DNA of 64,000 bases from Sutcliffiella horikoshii (GTDB lineage: Bacteria > Bacillota > Bacilli > Bacillales > Bacillaceae_I). Under the pieces are notes generated by a model. It searched no databases. It was not told the DNA's origin and was given only the letters and a program-made list of their open reading frames with translations. Both the position numbers and the translations under genes were made by a program. Shown piece by piece: positions 1 through 8,539 of the stretch. The stretch's first letter is position 1. Each line of letters starts with the position of its first letter. The DNA is taken from assembly GCA_001636495.1 (NCBI GenBank), contig KV440964.1, positions 1,256,666 to 1,320,665 of the forward strand, given 5' to 3'.

Positions 1-52
1 TTTAAAGCATTGAAAATGGCAGAATAAGCTAATATTACTTTTTGAATAAAGT

Positions 53-113
53 AAAAAAACACCTCCTTTTTATCTACTTTTTCACAAGTGGTAAAGAGAG
101 AGGTGTTTTTTTT
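53..113. terminator. Intrinsic terminator of an upstream gene
   Basis: A-tract and CACCTC at 53-65 pair with GAGGTG and a T-run at 100-113, across a loop of about 34 bases. It is symmetrical and could work in both directions. The gene it serves lies outside the window. Confidence 0.6.
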
Positions 114-253
114 GAAATAATAGACTGAATAAATATTCAATTAAAAAGACTGATAGATCAACTTTAATGGCGATTGGCACGAAAAGATAAGAATAAATAT
201 TCATTGTGGAGTATTGTCGTATAATGTCGACTAATATAACAGAAAAGTTTGTT

Positions 254-282
254 TTGACATAGTCATAAAGTCTAGTTATACT
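254..282 (+). promoter_or_regulatory. SigA-type promoter of the NSS transporter
   Basis: TTGACA at 254-259, a 17-base spacer and TATACT at 277-282. The transcript would start near 289 and leave a leader of about 95 bases. The leader holds a hairpin between GACTCT near 327 and AGAGTC near 358, just before the ribosome site. Apart from this promoter, that hairpin and the terminator at 53-113, I see nothing in positions 1-382. Confidence 0.75.
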
Positions 283-382
283 ATGTATAAATTATATTAA
301 ATAATCAGAAAAAATAAAACATTTGGACTCTTTCATCTATTTTTTGGAAATGAAATAGAGTCTAAGTAGGGGGAGAAAGAGA

Positions 383-1918
383 ATGGAAAATCGACCGCAA
401 TGGGGGACAAGAGCAGGATTTATTTTGGCAGCGGTTGGATCGGCCATCGGGTTAGGGAACATTTGGCGTTTTCCGGCAACTGCTTATGAAAATGGAGGAG
501 GGGCATTCTTCGTACCATATTTATTCGCCCTTTTGACAGCAGGTATTCCATTATTGATCCTTGAATTCACTATGGGTCATAAGTACCGTGGATCTGCACC
601 ACTGTCTTACGCAAGAATGAACAAAAAGTATGAGTGGCTTGGTTGGTGGCAAGTTGGTATCGCATTCGTAATTTCTACTTATTATGCCGTCATCATCGCT
701 TGGGCCATGTCTTACTCCGTGTTCTCTCTGAATCTGAAGTGGGGAGACGACACAGGTGGGTTCCTGATTGGAGAATATCTGCAGGTATCTGCACCTGGTG
801 AATTCGGAAGTTTAGTTCCTTCTGTATTGCTACCATTAATCATCGTATGGGTAGTAACGCTAGGCGTGTTATTCAAGGGAGTTAAGAAAGGTGTAGAGGT
901 TGCGAACAAAATCTTTATTCCTACATTAGTAGTTCTATTCCTGATCATCGTTGTCCGCGCCTTGACTTTAGAGGGTGCAGGTACAGGTCTTAACGCATTC
1001 TTCAAGCCTGACTGGAGCACCATTGCTAACGGTAAGGTTTGGGTTGCAGCATATGGACAGATTTTCTTCAGTTTATCGATTGCATTTGCAATTATGATTA
1101 CGTATTCAAGTTATCTACCAAAGAAGTCTGATATCACGAATAACGCATTCATCACCGGTTTCAGTAACTCCGGCTTTGAATTACTGGCAGGTATCGGGGT
1201 ATTCAGTATTCTAGGTTTCATGGCAGTTCAACAAGGTGTAGGCGTTGATGAAGTGGTAGCTGGTGGTGTCGGTCTTGCATTCGTCGTGTTCCCGCAGATC
1301 ATCAATGAATTTCCGGCCTTCAATCAGTTGTTTGGATTCCTTTTCTTTGGATCATTAGTACTTGCAGGATTATCTTCCTTGATTTCCATCGTGGAAACGT
1401 TTGTTGCTGGGGTACAGGATAAGTTCAAAGTTTCCCGTACTAAAGCGGTAGCAGTCGGTGGAGGATTATCTGCAGTCATTTCCTTGGTATTCGCTACACA
1501 AGGTGGATTGAATGTACTAGATGTAGCAGACTACTTCATCAACCAATTCGGTGTAGCGCTTGCTGGTCTGGTTCAGGTTATCGTTATAGTATGGTTCGCA
1601 AGACAGCTTAAGCCTTTGCAAAACCATGCAAACCAAATCTCTGATATTAAATTGACAGGTTTCCTAGGTCATTGGTGGACTTGGTCCTTAGCCTTTATCA
1701 CACCAATCGTCCTTGGTTACATGATGTTTGACCTGATTCGCACAAACATCGCAGAAGTTTACGGTGCAGGTGACGGATATACTCGTATCTTTACGATACA
1801 ATACGGCGTAATTGTGGCAGTCCTTGCATTGCTCGTAGGTATTGCCTTCTCCCTAATCAAATGGAAGAAAGATACATTGGAGCTTCCATCTTCCTCATCA
1901 AAGGAGGTCAATAAATAA
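383..1918 (+). CDS. Sodium-dependent transporter, NSS (SNF) family
   Basis: A 511-residue integral membrane protein of the neurotransmitter:sodium symporter family, which imports amino acids with sodium. Residues 13-45 carry the family's first-helix signature: AVGSAIGLGNIWRFP followed by ENGGGAF, the unwound sodium and substrate site known from LeuT. About eleven or twelve hydrophobic segments follow. The start at 383 has GGGGGAGAAAG upstream. The stop overlaps by one base (TAATG) the start of a 34-residue partner, which places this protein with the two-component MetP-like transporters. The substrate cannot be read from sequence; methionine or alanine are precedents in the family. Confidence 0.9.
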   Translation: MENRPQWGTRAGFILAAVGSAIGLGNIWRFPATAYENGGGAFFVPYLFALLTAGIPLLILEFTMGHKYRGSAPLSYARMNKKYEWLGWWQVGIAFVISTYYAVIIAWAMSYSVFSLNLKWGDDTGGFLIGEYLQVSAPGEFGSLVPSVLLPLIIVWVVTLGVLFKGVKKGVEVANKIFIPTLVVLFLIIVVRALTLEGAGTGLNAFFKPDWSTIANGKVWVAAYGQIFFSLSIAFAIMITYSSYLPKKSDITNNAFITGFSNSGFELLAGIGVFSILGFMAVQQGVGVDEVVAGGVGLAFVVFPQIINEFPAFNQLFGFLFFGSLVLAGLSSLISIVETFVAGVQDKFKVSRTKAVAVGGGLSAVISLVFATQGGLNVLDVADYFINQFGVALAGLVQVIVIVWFARQLKPLQNHANQISDIKLTGFLGHWWTWSLAFITPIVLGYMMFDLIRTNIAEVYGAGDGYTRIFTIQYGVIVAVLALLVGIAFSLIKWKKDTLELPSSSSKEVNK

Positions 1919-2022
1919 TGGAAACAAGCGCAATTATCATGATGGTTGTCGGTATTGTCATCATTTGGGGTGGCCTTGCAGGAAGTATCTTGTGGGCAGT
2001 GAAGAAGAATAAAGAAGCATAA
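1918..2022 (+). CDS. MetS-family small subunit of the NSS transporter
   Basis: A 34-residue peptide beginning METSAIIMMVVGIVIIWGG, with one hydrophobic helix (about residues 5-28) and a basic tail KKNK. Its start overlaps the transporter stop by one base, and an excellent AAGGAGGT site sits at 1901-1908. Small single-helix MetS proteins beside NSS transporters are known to be needed for activity of the MetP partner. Too short for most gene finders, but the coupling and ribosome site support it. Confidence 0.85.
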   Translation: METSAIIMMVVGIVIIWGGLAGSILWAVKKNKEA

Positions 2023-2030
2023 AATAGAAA

Positions 2031-2068
2031 AGCTGTTGATCGCTATTTAAGCGGTCAGCAGCTTTTTT
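2031..2068 (+). terminator. Terminator after the NSS/MetS operon
   Basis: GCTGTTGATCGC near 2032 pairs, with G-U wobbles, with GCGGTCAGCAGC near 2051-2062. Six T follow. Confidence 0.8.
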
Positions 2069-2123
2069 ACGTAGAGATTACATTAGATACCGCTGTTGAT
2101 CAGCTATATGTCTTATTGAAATT

Positions 2124-3110
2124 CTATCGTTTTCTTCTGTCGCCACGTTCCCATGATTTTAGATGAGGGAATGGGTCAAAGGACCATTCGGAATAGCCGT
2201 TGTCTTTATACATGCCGTAGTGCAGATGTGGTGGGAACTTTCCTGCGGTTCCAGGTGGGCCATATCCGGAGCTACCTACAGAACCGATAATTTGTCCAGG
2301 CTCTACTACTTGTCCTACTTCCAGGTCTTTTGCAAAACCGTTTAGGTGGGCGAAATAATGGTAGGTATTATTGATATCACGAATTCCAAGTCTCCACCCG
2401 CCGAATTTATTCCAACCCTTGATTTCAATGATTCCATAACAGGTGGAACGGACAGGGACACCGTAGCTGGCGAAAATATCGGTACCTTCATGCATTCTCC
2501 GTCCACCCCAGCCACGTGCATCTCCCCACGTGTTCCGATAACTGAAATTAGAGCGGATTGGTAACGGGAAGGCATGTGTATCTAGTTTCAAGGTGTCGTA
2601 CGTACTGTAAAGTTTTAAATGCCCCATGATCAGGCCCACCGTTTTATCTCGTTGGTAATAATCCCAGAGGGCAATCTTTAAGTTTTCTTTATCGGTCCCG
2701 TAAGTCTTGAGGTAGGATGCAAATGTAAATAGGACATCCTCGTCATTGGTGGAGTCTGCCACCCCATCACCGTTCCCATCCAATCCTTTACCGCCAAAAA
2801 ATTGAATGCTTGAAGGATTGGTATCTTGTGAATTCGGGTTTAATGGACCGGCCCAGATTTCAGGCTTATAGTAGATCCCGATGACGCCGGTAGCTTTCGG
2901 TATATCTCTTCTGACCCTCCGAACATTTCTTTCATATTGATCAACTGCTGCAAAGTAATGCCACGGTATTTGTGTAACAGACTGCATTCTAGTATATAGC
3001 TCCTGCCTTTTCGTATAGATCTGTTCGTCCGTTAGATTTTTTTCGGTAGCAGAGGCATCGGCAGGTATAGAAGCAAATAGAATGACGACGCATAAAAGTA
3101 ATCGTATCAA
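2124..3110 (-). CDS. lytH: M23 metallopeptidase LytH-like (YunA), L-Ala-D-Glu peptidase of spore cortex
   Basis: A 328-residue secreted peptidase. Residues 1-21 form a signal peptide (MIRLLLCVVILFASI then a small-residue cleavage region). A long N-terminal domain precedes the M23/LysM-type zinc peptidase domain (about 195-320), whose ligands are H207 and D211 in HEGTD and H297 in HLHYG; H295 completes the active site. LytH of B. subtilis makes the single L-alanine side chains of spore cortex peptidoglycan and is made late in the mother cell. The length, the position next to lipA and the domain order fit that enzyme. The start has GGAAGGAG upstream. Confidence 0.88.
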   Translation of the reverse strand: MIRLLLCVVILFASIPADASATEKNLTDEQIYTKRQELYTRMQSVTQIPWHYFAAVDQYERNVRRVRRDIPKATGVIGIYYKPEIWAGPLNPNSQDTNPSSIQFFGGKGLDGNGDGVADSTNDEDVLFTFASYLKTYGTDKENLKIALWDYYQRDKTVGLIMGHLKLYSTYDTLKLDTHAFPLPIRSNFSYRNTWGDARGWGGRRMHEGTDIFASYGVPVRSTCYGIIEIKGWNKFGGWRLGIRDINNTYHYFAHLNGFAKDLEVGQVVEPGQIIGSVGSSGYGPPGTAGKFPPHLHYGMYKDNGYSEWSFDPFPHLKSWERGDRRKR

Positions 3111-3356
3111 GATCTCACTCCTTCCTTTACTTTCATTTCCTACTGTTAGTTTGGTGAGTTTTCGCTATTTCATAAATACTAATTCATGGAAGATTGTCGG
3201 ACAGGTGTCAGAGGAAGGTTTTGGACTTGTTTCTTCGCTAGATGTTTGGTAAAGTGACAGATGAAACATGTCATTTTCCCTATAAGAATAGTGAGAATAG
3301 TGAAAATATATAGATAAAATATTTCTTGAAAAATAAGACAAGTTGGAGTTGAGCAT

Positions 3357-4259
3357 ATGGCTAAAAAAGAAGAGTACATACGTAAACCGGATTGGCTGAA
3401 AATCAAGCTGAATACAAACGAAAACTATACAGGTCTTAAAAAATTGATGAGAGAGCATAACTTGAATACAGTCTGTGAGGAAGCAAAATGCCCGAATATC
3501 CATGAATGTTGGGCGGTAAGGCGTACAGCAACATTTATGATTCTTGGTGCTGTTTGTACCCGTGCCTGTCGTTTCTGTGCGGTCAAGACAGGACTTCCAA
3601 CAGAACTTGATACGCAAGAGCCGGAACGTGTAGCGGAATCCGTTAAATTGATGAATTTGAAGCACGCAGTCATTACCGCGGTGGCACGTGATGATTTGAA
3701 AGATGGCGGTGCTAAAATTTTTGCTGAGACGATCAGAGCCGTTCGCCGTGAAAATCCTTTCACAACCATTGAAGTTCTTCCTTCTGATATGGGTGGTGTG
3801 TATGAAAATATTGAAATGTTGATGGCAGCAAGACCTGACATACTTAACCACAACATTGAAACGGTCCGTTCTTTAACGCCGGGAGTTCGCGCAAGAGCAA
3901 CCTATGACCGTTCCCTTGAACTTTTACGCCGTGCAAAAGAATTGCAACCTGATATCCCTACAAAATCAAGCATCATGATCGGACTTGGGGAAACAAAAGA
4001 GGAAATTATCGAAACGATGGACGACTTACGTGCAAACAATGTCGACATCATGGCGATCGGGCAATACCTGCAGCCATCTAAAAAACACATCAAGGTGCAA
4101 AAATACTATCACCCGGATGAGTTTGCTGAGCTGAAGGAAATCGCGATGACCAAAGGCTTCAACCATTGTGAGGCCGGCCCGCTGGTTCGTTCTTCCTACC
4201 ATGCAGATGAGCAGGTAAATGAAGCATCTAAAGCAAGACAAGCCCAGGGTAATTTATAA
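3357..4259 (+). CDS. lipA: Lipoyl synthase
   Basis: A 300-residue radical SAM enzyme that inserts two sulfur atoms into protein-bound octanoyl groups to make lipoate. Both iron-sulfur sites are visible: the auxiliary cluster cysteines C40, C45 and C51 ([12 protein letters not shown]) and the radical SAM triad C67, C71, C74 (CTRACRFC). A C-terminal RSSYHAD motif completes the family pattern. The sequence is nearly collinear with B. subtilis LipA (YutB). The start at 3357 gives the expected N-terminus MAKKEEY; the upstream GGAG is modest. It is divergent from lytH and ends in its own terminator. Confidence 0.97.
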   Translation: MAKKEEYIRKPDWLKIKLNTNENYTGLKKLMREHNLNTVCEEAKCPNIHECWAVRRTATFMILGAVCTRACRFCAVKTGLPTELDTQEPERVAESVKLMNLKHAVITAVARDDLKDGGAKIFAETIRAVRRENPFTTIEVLPSDMGGVYENIEMLMAARPDILNHNIETVRSLTPGVRARATYDRSLELLRRAKELQPDIPTKSSIMIGLGETKEEIIETMDDLRANNVDIMAIGQYLQPSKKHIKVQKYYHPDEFAELKEIAMTKGFNHCEAGPLVRSSYHADEQVNEASKARQAQGNL

Positions 4260-4261
4260 AG

Positions 4262-4300
4262 AAAAGGTACAGATTCTTTTTAAGATATCTGTACCTTTTT
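4262..4300. terminator. Bidirectional terminator between lipA and the YhcN-type gene
   Basis: GGTACAGAT at 4266-4274 pairs with ATCTGTACC at 4287-4295. An A-tract precedes and five T follow. Confidence 0.8.
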
Positions 4301-4309
4301 AGTAGTTGC

Positions 4310-4996
4310 CTATTCGTTTCTCATTTGTTTTCCGTATTCACTTTTATCGGTCTCTTCGTTCATTTCGCCTTCTGCTTCCCCATTTGCATTTTCCCCATTG
4401 CTCAATTTTTCACCTTGAGGAGACTTGAGCATCTGTTTGATTGTGGTTTCTAAGATCTCATCCACTCTTGGGCTTGTCACACCAAGCGAGCGGAAACGCT
4501 CAATTTCATGAATCATCTCCTGGTTATCGGAAATGTACACGTGGTAATAGCGAGGTACGATGGAAAGACCTGTTTTGCTTACCTGATCAGCCGTTAATTC
4601 ACGATCATCACTGTTTGACTCATACGCAATAAGTACCACCTCATCGGTAACAAGTGTTGCGGAGTCTTCAATAGCAGGTAACTGGACGACCATCTTATTG
4701 ATAATATTTGCTATTTCTCCATAATCCACGGCTGCGATATTTTCGTTATAGCGCTGTGAATTTCTCACAGGTTCCGCCTGGTCTCGGACATAACCGAAAC
4801 GGCTTTGGTCATGGTTGCCATCATTGGCATCATACATATCATAACGGTGACCAGTATTTGTGTTCGTTGGCTGGCCATCGCGCCCATAAATCACATTTCG
4901 TGCTTGTCGCTCCTGTGGTGTGGGGTCGAAATTACATGCCGTCATTAAAGTTGTCAGTAAACTACAAGCTGCAAGAATTTTTATTGTTTTCCTCAA
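4310..4996 (-). CDS. yutC: YhcN/YlaJ family sporulation lipoprotein (YutC-like)
   Basis: A 228-residue lipoprotein. The start is TTG at 4996: AAGGAGGTG at 5003-5011 lies eight bases upstream, while the longer frame has no ribosome site. The signal peptide ends at a lipobox LMTAC with C21 as the lipidated residue. The region from about 85 to 190 matches the YhcN/YlaJ domain (EIANIINKMVVQLPAIEDSATLVTDE). The C-terminus is a hydrophilic tail rich in E, N and G. Proteins of this family are made in the forespore and found in the spore inner membrane; the molecular job is unknown. It is divergent from yutD. Confidence 0.8.
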   Translation of the reverse strand: MRKTIKILAACSLLTTLMTACNFDPTPQERQARNVIYGRDGQPTNTNTGHRYDMYDANDGNHDQSRFGYVRDQAEPVRNSQRYNENIAAVDYGEIANIINKMVVQLPAIEDSATLVTDEVVLIAYESNSDDRELTADQVSKTGLSIVPRYYHVYISDNQEMIHEIERFRSLGVTSPRVDEILETTIKQMLKSPQGEKLSNGENANGEAEGEMNEETDKSEYGKQMRNE

Positions 4997-5105
4997 CGGA
5001 AACACCTCCTTACCAATAGGATTTCCCATTGAAAAAAATTTTGACTTAGAAATTGATGGAGAATGGTCTATAATGTAAATAAGAGCAGAAATGGAGGATC
5101 GGATC

Positions 5106-5411
5106 ATGATTTGTATTGGAAACCATTGCTACGAACTATTAGAAGAAAACCGAGATGGGTTTAACGAAGAAACCTTTCGAGCAAGATATATTGATGTGTT
5201 GAACAAATACGATTACATAGTCGGTGATTGGGGTTACAATCAATTGCGCCTGCGCGGCTTTTTTGAAGATCAGAATCACAAGTCCACACATGACACAAAA
5301 ATCAGCACCTTGCCTGATTACATTTTGGAATACTGCAACTTCGGCTGCGCTTATTTTGTATTGAAGAAAGTTAAAAAACCTGCTACTGAGGCGAAAAGAG
5401 TGGCAGAATAA
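5106..5411 (+). CDS. yutD: YutD family protein
   Basis: A 101-residue cytosolic protein of the YutD (DUF1027) family, function unknown. It contains the conserved blocks CYELLEENRDGF, YDYIVGDWGYNQLRLRGFF and YILEYCNFGCAYFVLKK. The start at 5106 is chosen because GGAGG at 5093-5097 precedes it by eight bases; the in-frame ATG at 5091 lies inside that site. A perfect TATAAT sits at 5069-5074, but no -35 at normal spacing was found. It is followed by its own terminator. Confidence 0.88.
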   Translation: MICIGNHCYELLEENRDGFNEETFRARYIDVLNKYDYIVGDWGYNQLRLRGFFEDQNHKSTHDTKISTLPDYILEYCNFGCAYFVLKKVKKPATEAKRVAE

Positions 5412-5415
5412 ATGC

Positions 5416-5457
5416 AAATCCCATTGACCATATTGTGTCGGTCGATGGGATTTTTTT
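5416..5457 (+). terminator. Terminator of yutD
   Basis: AAATCCCATTGACC pairs with GGTCGATGGGATTT, with one mismatch. Seven T follow. Confidence 0.85.
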
Positions 5458-5497
5458 GTGAACAAGAAAGGAACATTGGCCGATGGCAAGAAAGGGG

Positions 5498-5794
5498 CTA
5501 CCCACCATATGGCGGTTCCTCATTTTCACTCTTATCATCATGAGTTGGATGTGCACCTGGGTGCTGTCTAGGTAGATCCTGATGAAGGTTTTTATTTTCA
5601 TAATTGAAGGCACTATAATAGCGTTGGCCCTCCCGCCATGGGGTGCTTTTATTTTCAACAGGTGTGTCTTTCCCACGAGGGGAGCCGTAAGGACCTTCCG
5701 GCAGTGTTTCAGGAATCAGATAATTTTGTTGAGTTTCAACATTAGAAAAATCGGTATAATGTTCTTCTTCTTTATCCTTTTCTCTTTCATACAT
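5498..5794 (-). CDS. Small hydrophilic protein of unknown function
   Basis: A 98-residue, highly charged protein without a hydrophobic segment. It is rich in E, P, G, Y and N, with blocks such as PEGPYGSPRG, PWREGQRYYSAFNYE and PRQHPGAHPTHDD. I do not recognise a named family; the low-complexity acidic start and Pro/Gly-rich end look like an intrinsically disordered or coat-associated protein. Its ribosome site (GAGGGGAT) lies in the 3' arm of a strong minus-strand hairpin that precedes the start codon (5795-5849). Translation may therefore depend on that structure, or the reading frame may not be expressed. Confidence 0.6.
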   Translation of the reverse strand: MYEREKDKEEEHYTDFSNVETQQNYLIPETLPEGPYGSPRGKDTPVENKSTPWREGQRYYSAFNYENKNLHQDLPRQHPGAHPTHDDKSENEEPPYGG

Positions 5795-5849
5795 AAAAAA
5801 ACATCCCCTCTGTCTAAGATTACGGTTAGCTTTTCCTAGACAATAGGGG
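5795..5849 (-). terminator. Hairpin and U-run between the DUF3055 gene and the 98-residue gene
   Basis: Read on the minus strand, a stem of CCCCT/AGGGG plus GTCTA/TAGAC is followed after three bases by seven T. This is a plausible terminator for the DUF3055 transcript. It also covers the leader and ribosome site of the next gene, so it could act as an attenuator. Confidence 0.6.
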
Positions 5850-5879
5850 ATTATTTATGAAGATGAGGTGAAACGCACT

Positions 5880-6149
5880 TTACACTACCTCATACAAAAA
5901 TGTACGCAAATCTTCCGCATCCTCTTCTGACAACTGGTATGCGTGCTCCAGGTAGCCTGGCTCGTCGAGGTCGTCGCTGCCGATAATGGCAAAGCGACTG
6001 CCCTGAATATCCAGTACTAGGCTCTTCCCATAATAGCGGTCAGATTTGACAATGGCCAGGTCAAAGCGGTTATTTTCCCCCATAAAGCTGACAAAGCGTG
6101 TTTTTGTTTCTACTGTATCATCGTATAAAAAGAATTTTTCTCCCATCAT
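5880..6149 (-). CDS. DUF3055 family protein
   Basis: An 89-residue cytosolic protein matching the DUF3055 family of Bacilli: FFLYDDTVETKTRFVSFMG, then FDLAIVKSDRYYGKSLVLD, IIGSDDLDEPGYLEHAY and a C-terminal DLRTFLYEV. No function is established. The start at 6149 (ATGATG) has GGAGG six bases upstream; the frame stays open further back, but that extension reads like non-coding sequence and overlaps the leader of the next plus-strand gene. Confidence 0.82.
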   Translation of the reverse strand: MMGEKFFLYDDTVETKTRFVSFMGENNRFDLAIVKSDRYYGKSLVLDIQGSRFAIIGSDDLDEPGYLEHAYQLSEEDAEDLRTFLYEVV

Positions 6150-6308
6150 GGAAAACCTCCTCCGTGCATCTTTTTCTAGTATAACAAATACATCCGGTTT
6201 CTTGTTAGCAGATATTTTCCGCCCTGCGAAATATGGAGCAATTTTTGTGATAAAATAAAGGTAATATACAGCTAAAACAACCAAGAATGGGAACAAAGGA
6301 GATAGGAT

Positions 6309-6746
6309 ATGTACTTTGTGGACAGGGAGAAAATTGGACAAACCTTACTTTATATTGAAGAAAATATCAAAGTCTTTGATCAGCATCAGACATGGAGTTC
6401 CTCTATTGAAAAGAAGGCTCTAGAACGGATTGCCGTAGCGGTTATCGAAGGGATTCTGGATGTGGGAAATGCGATGATTGACGGTTTTATCATGCGTGAT
6501 CCGGGGAGCTACGAGGACATCATTGATATTCTGGAGGATGAAAAAGTAGTGACCGCTGACCTGGCTCAGCATTTGAAACGGCTTGTACGCCAGAGAAAAA
6601 CGCTTGTACAGGAGTACCTTTTGATTGACCACCATGAGGTGCAAGGGTGTCTGGAAGATGTGAAGGGACCGGTAGTGGAGTTTTGTGAGGCTGTCCGCAG
6701 CTACTTGGAAAATGAGCTTGGACCTGTTTCCGCATTCAGAAACTAA
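6309..6746 (+). CDS. yutE: DUF86/HepT-like protein YutE
   Basis: A 145-residue, mostly helical protein of the DUF86 (HepT-like, HEPN superfamily) group, nearly collinear with B. subtilis YutE (MYFVDR start, NAMIDGFIMRDPGSYEDI, ELGPVSAFRN end). In HepT toxins the catalytic motif is RX4HXY; here the matching stretch reads RKTLVQEY, with Q where the histidine should be. No MntA-type nucleotidyltransferase gene lies beside it. A toxin role is therefore unlikely; the function is unknown. The ribosome site AAAGGAGATAGG precedes the start. Confidence 0.85.
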   Translation: MYFVDREKIGQTLLYIEENIKVFDQHQTWSSSIEKKALERIAVAVIEGILDVGNAMIDGFIMRDPGSYEDIIDILEDEKVVTADLAQHLKRLVRQRKTLVQEYLLIDHHEVQGCLEDVKGPVVEFCEAVRSYLENELGPVSAFRN

Positions 6747-6750
6747 GATG

Positions 6751-6784
6751 AGAACGCTTTCTAATTTAAGGGAGCGTTCTTTTG
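6751..6784 (+). terminator. Terminator of yutE
   Basis: GAACGCT pairs with AGCGTTC across 14 bases. A short T-run follows. Confidence 0.7.
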
Positions 6785-6877
6785 CTTTTAAAGAGCTAGT
6801 AAATTGTGCTAACATGAACAGGTTGGAAAATACTTAAACTAATGAAATGACGATACAGCAGTGGAGTGTGAAAATAG

Positions 6878-7648
6878 ATGAAAAAGTACCAAGGATATTT
6901 GATTGATTTGGATGGAACAATGTACCGAGGCAAAGAAAAAATTGAAGAGGCAAGCCATTTTGTAAAGGCTTTATATGACAAAAAGATTCCTTACCTTTTT
7001 GTAACGAATAATTCCTCCCGAACACCGCAGCAGGTTGCACAAAAATTAAGGGATTTCGGCATCCCTACTTTGGACGAGCAGGTGTTTACGACAAGCAATG
7101 CCACGGCCAATTATATATATGATTATAAACCTGAGGCGAAGATCTATGTCATCGGTGAGGAAGGAATCAGAACGGCTCTGATGGAGAAGGGATTTGAATT
7201 GGTGGAAGAAGGAGCGGACGTTGTCGTAAGCGGAATTGACCGCTCGATCAGCTATGAAAAACTAGCTCTCGGTGCCATTAACATTCGAAATGGAGCGCGT
7301 TTCATTTCTACCAATGGAGACATTGCCATTCCGACTGAGCGTGGATTGTTACCGGGGAACGGTTCATTGACTTCCGTCCTGACGGTTTCCACAGAAACAC
7401 AGCCAACTTTTATCGGGAAGCCGGAAAAGGTAATCATGGAGCAGGCTCTGAAGGTGTTGGGCGTTGCACGTGAAGAGGTGTTGATGGTGGGGGATAACTA
7501 CCATACGGATATCAAGGCGGGAATGAATGCCGGGATGGATACGTTGCTTGTGCATACTGGTGTGACAACCAAGGCTCATTTGGAAACGTATGAAGAGCAG
7601 CCTACGTATACGGCACAGTCTCTTTCTGAATGGATAGAGAAAATATAA
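6878..7648 (+). CDS. yutF: HAD-superfamily phosphatase YutF (NagD-like)
   Basis: A 256-residue cytosolic phosphatase of the NagD-like HAD subfamily. The four HAD motifs are present: DLDGT (D11 and D13), TNNSS near 46, a lysine in GKPEK near 181, and GDNYHTD near 205. A cap region lies between motifs II and III. B. subtilis YutF hydrolyses small sugar phosphates and nucleoside monophosphates in vitro; the physiological substrate is not known. The start at 6878 has GTGGAGTG upstream. Confidence 0.92.
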   Translation: MKKYQGYLIDLDGTMYRGKEKIEEASHFVKALYDKKIPYLFVTNNSSRTPQQVAQKLRDFGIPTLDEQVFTTSNATANYIYDYKPEAKIYVIGEEGIRTALMEKGFELVEEGADVVVSGIDRSISYEKLALGAINIRNGARFISTNGDIAIPTERGLLPGNGSLTSVLTVSTETQPTFIGKPEKVIMEQALKVLGVAREEVLMVGDNYHTDIKAGMNAGMDTLLVHTGVTTKAHLETYEEQPTYTAQSLSEWIEKI

Positions 7649-7678
7649 CTCCTTCTAATGAAAACGGACTAAACAAGA

Positions 7679-7727
7679 CAAACCAGACTTTTGCTATTAA
7701 AGTGATAGCTTTGGTCTGGTTTTTTTG
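7679..7727 (+). terminator. Terminator between yutF and yutG
   Basis: ACCAGAC and GCTAT pair with ATAGC and GGTCTGGT around a small loop, followed by seven T. Confidence 0.8.
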
Positions 7728-7728
7728 T

Positions 7729-8229
7729 TTATTCTGTATTAGCTGCTCTATGTGCCAGGCGGCTTGATGCTGCAGCGGCAATTGCGCCTACTATGTCATC
7801 TAGGAAAGTGTGCACCTTTCCGGAGCTTTTGTCATTCAGGCTTTCAAGAATCCCGGGCTTCAACTTGTCGATATACCCGTAATTGGTGAAGCCGATGGAG
7901 CCATAAACGTTAACAATAGATAATGCCAAAACCTCATCCACTCCATACAACCCTTCATCATCACGCAGTATCCGTAGAAGCGGTTCTTGAATCTTTCCTT
8001 GCTCGGCTAAAATGTCCAACTCTATCGCTGTTAGAACGGTATTCTGAACCTCTCGCTTGGAAAGGACGCGATCCACATTCTCCAGACACTCTGAACGCTC
8101 AAGGGCTGGATGATACTTGGACTGCAGAAAATAAACCAGCTCCGCAATATCATCCATCGTCACCCCACGCTCCTCCAACAAAGCCCTAGCCTTTCTCTCT
8201 ACTTCATCCATACTCTCAAAATTCTTCAT
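7729..8229 (-). CDS. yutG: PgpA-family phosphatidylglycerophosphatase A-like protein YutG
   Basis: A 166-residue protein of the PgpA family. The conserved core is VDEVLALSIVNVYGSIGFTNYGYIDK (quoted in part) followed by VHTFLDDIVGAI. Unlike the membrane-bound enterobacterial PgpA it has no clear transmembrane helices, so it may be a soluble phosphatase. I place the start at ATG 8229, five bases after GGTGA; an in-frame GTG at 8238 has no ribosome site. Its 5' side faces a repeat region (8260-8352). Confidence 0.85.
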   Translation of the reverse strand: MKNFESMDEVERKARALLEERGVTMDDIAELVYFLQSKYHPALERSECLENVDRVLSKREVQNTVLTAIELDILAEQGKIQEPLLRILRDDEGLYGVDEVLALSIVNVYGSIGFTNYGYIDKLKPGILESLNDKSSGKVHTFLDDIVGAIAAAASSRLAHRAANTE

Positions 8230-8259
8230 CCGGCTCACCCATCTTCTATAATATAGTCG

Positions 8260-8352
8260 AGGGGGTCAGACCCCTCTTTAACGCATTAGAGCAGTGAGGG
8301 TCAGACCCCTCTTTAACACTTTAGAGCAGAGAGGGTCGGTCGTCTCTTGAAA
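8260..8352. repeat. Palindromic GGGTCAGACCC repeat, two good copies and one decayed
   Basis: Tandem units begin at 8260, 8297 and 8332. Each of the first two starts AGGGTCAGACCCCTCTTTAA and continues to TTAGAGCAG; the period is 35-37 bases. The core GGGGTCAGACCCC is a perfect 13-base palindrome. The third unit is decayed (AGGGTCGGTCGTCTCTT). The same family occurs at 10869-10938. The rest of the 8230-8539 gap holds only AT-rich sequence with a SigE-like -10 (CATATAGT at 8503-8510) before yutH. Confidence 0.85.
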
Positions 8353-8539
8353 GTCCCTCTTGAATGCCCTTTTATTTTTGAATCTTTTTGCCTCTTTACC
8401 CTTTATTCCCTTATCGGTAAGAAAAAATAGCTTTTGGTGTGATTTTTGTTAGTGCGTGCGTTTGTCTATAGTTTATTTCTAACAAGTTTTCTCCATTTAC
8501 TTCATATAGTTGGTACTAGGGATAAAGGAGGGAACTTAG

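Noticed and set aside
3165-3851. Long minus-strand frame across the lytH-lipA gap and lipA
   Set aside because: It overlaps the conserved lipA coding region, has Cys/His/Phe-rich translation typical of a shadow, and has no ribosome site.
5041-5074. Promoter TTGACT/TATAAT before yutD
   Set aside because: The spacer would be 22 bases, too long for SigA; only the -10 may be real.
6309-6746. HepT/MntA toxin-antitoxin system
   Set aside because: No MntA nucleotidyltransferase gene adjoins and the catalytic histidine is replaced.
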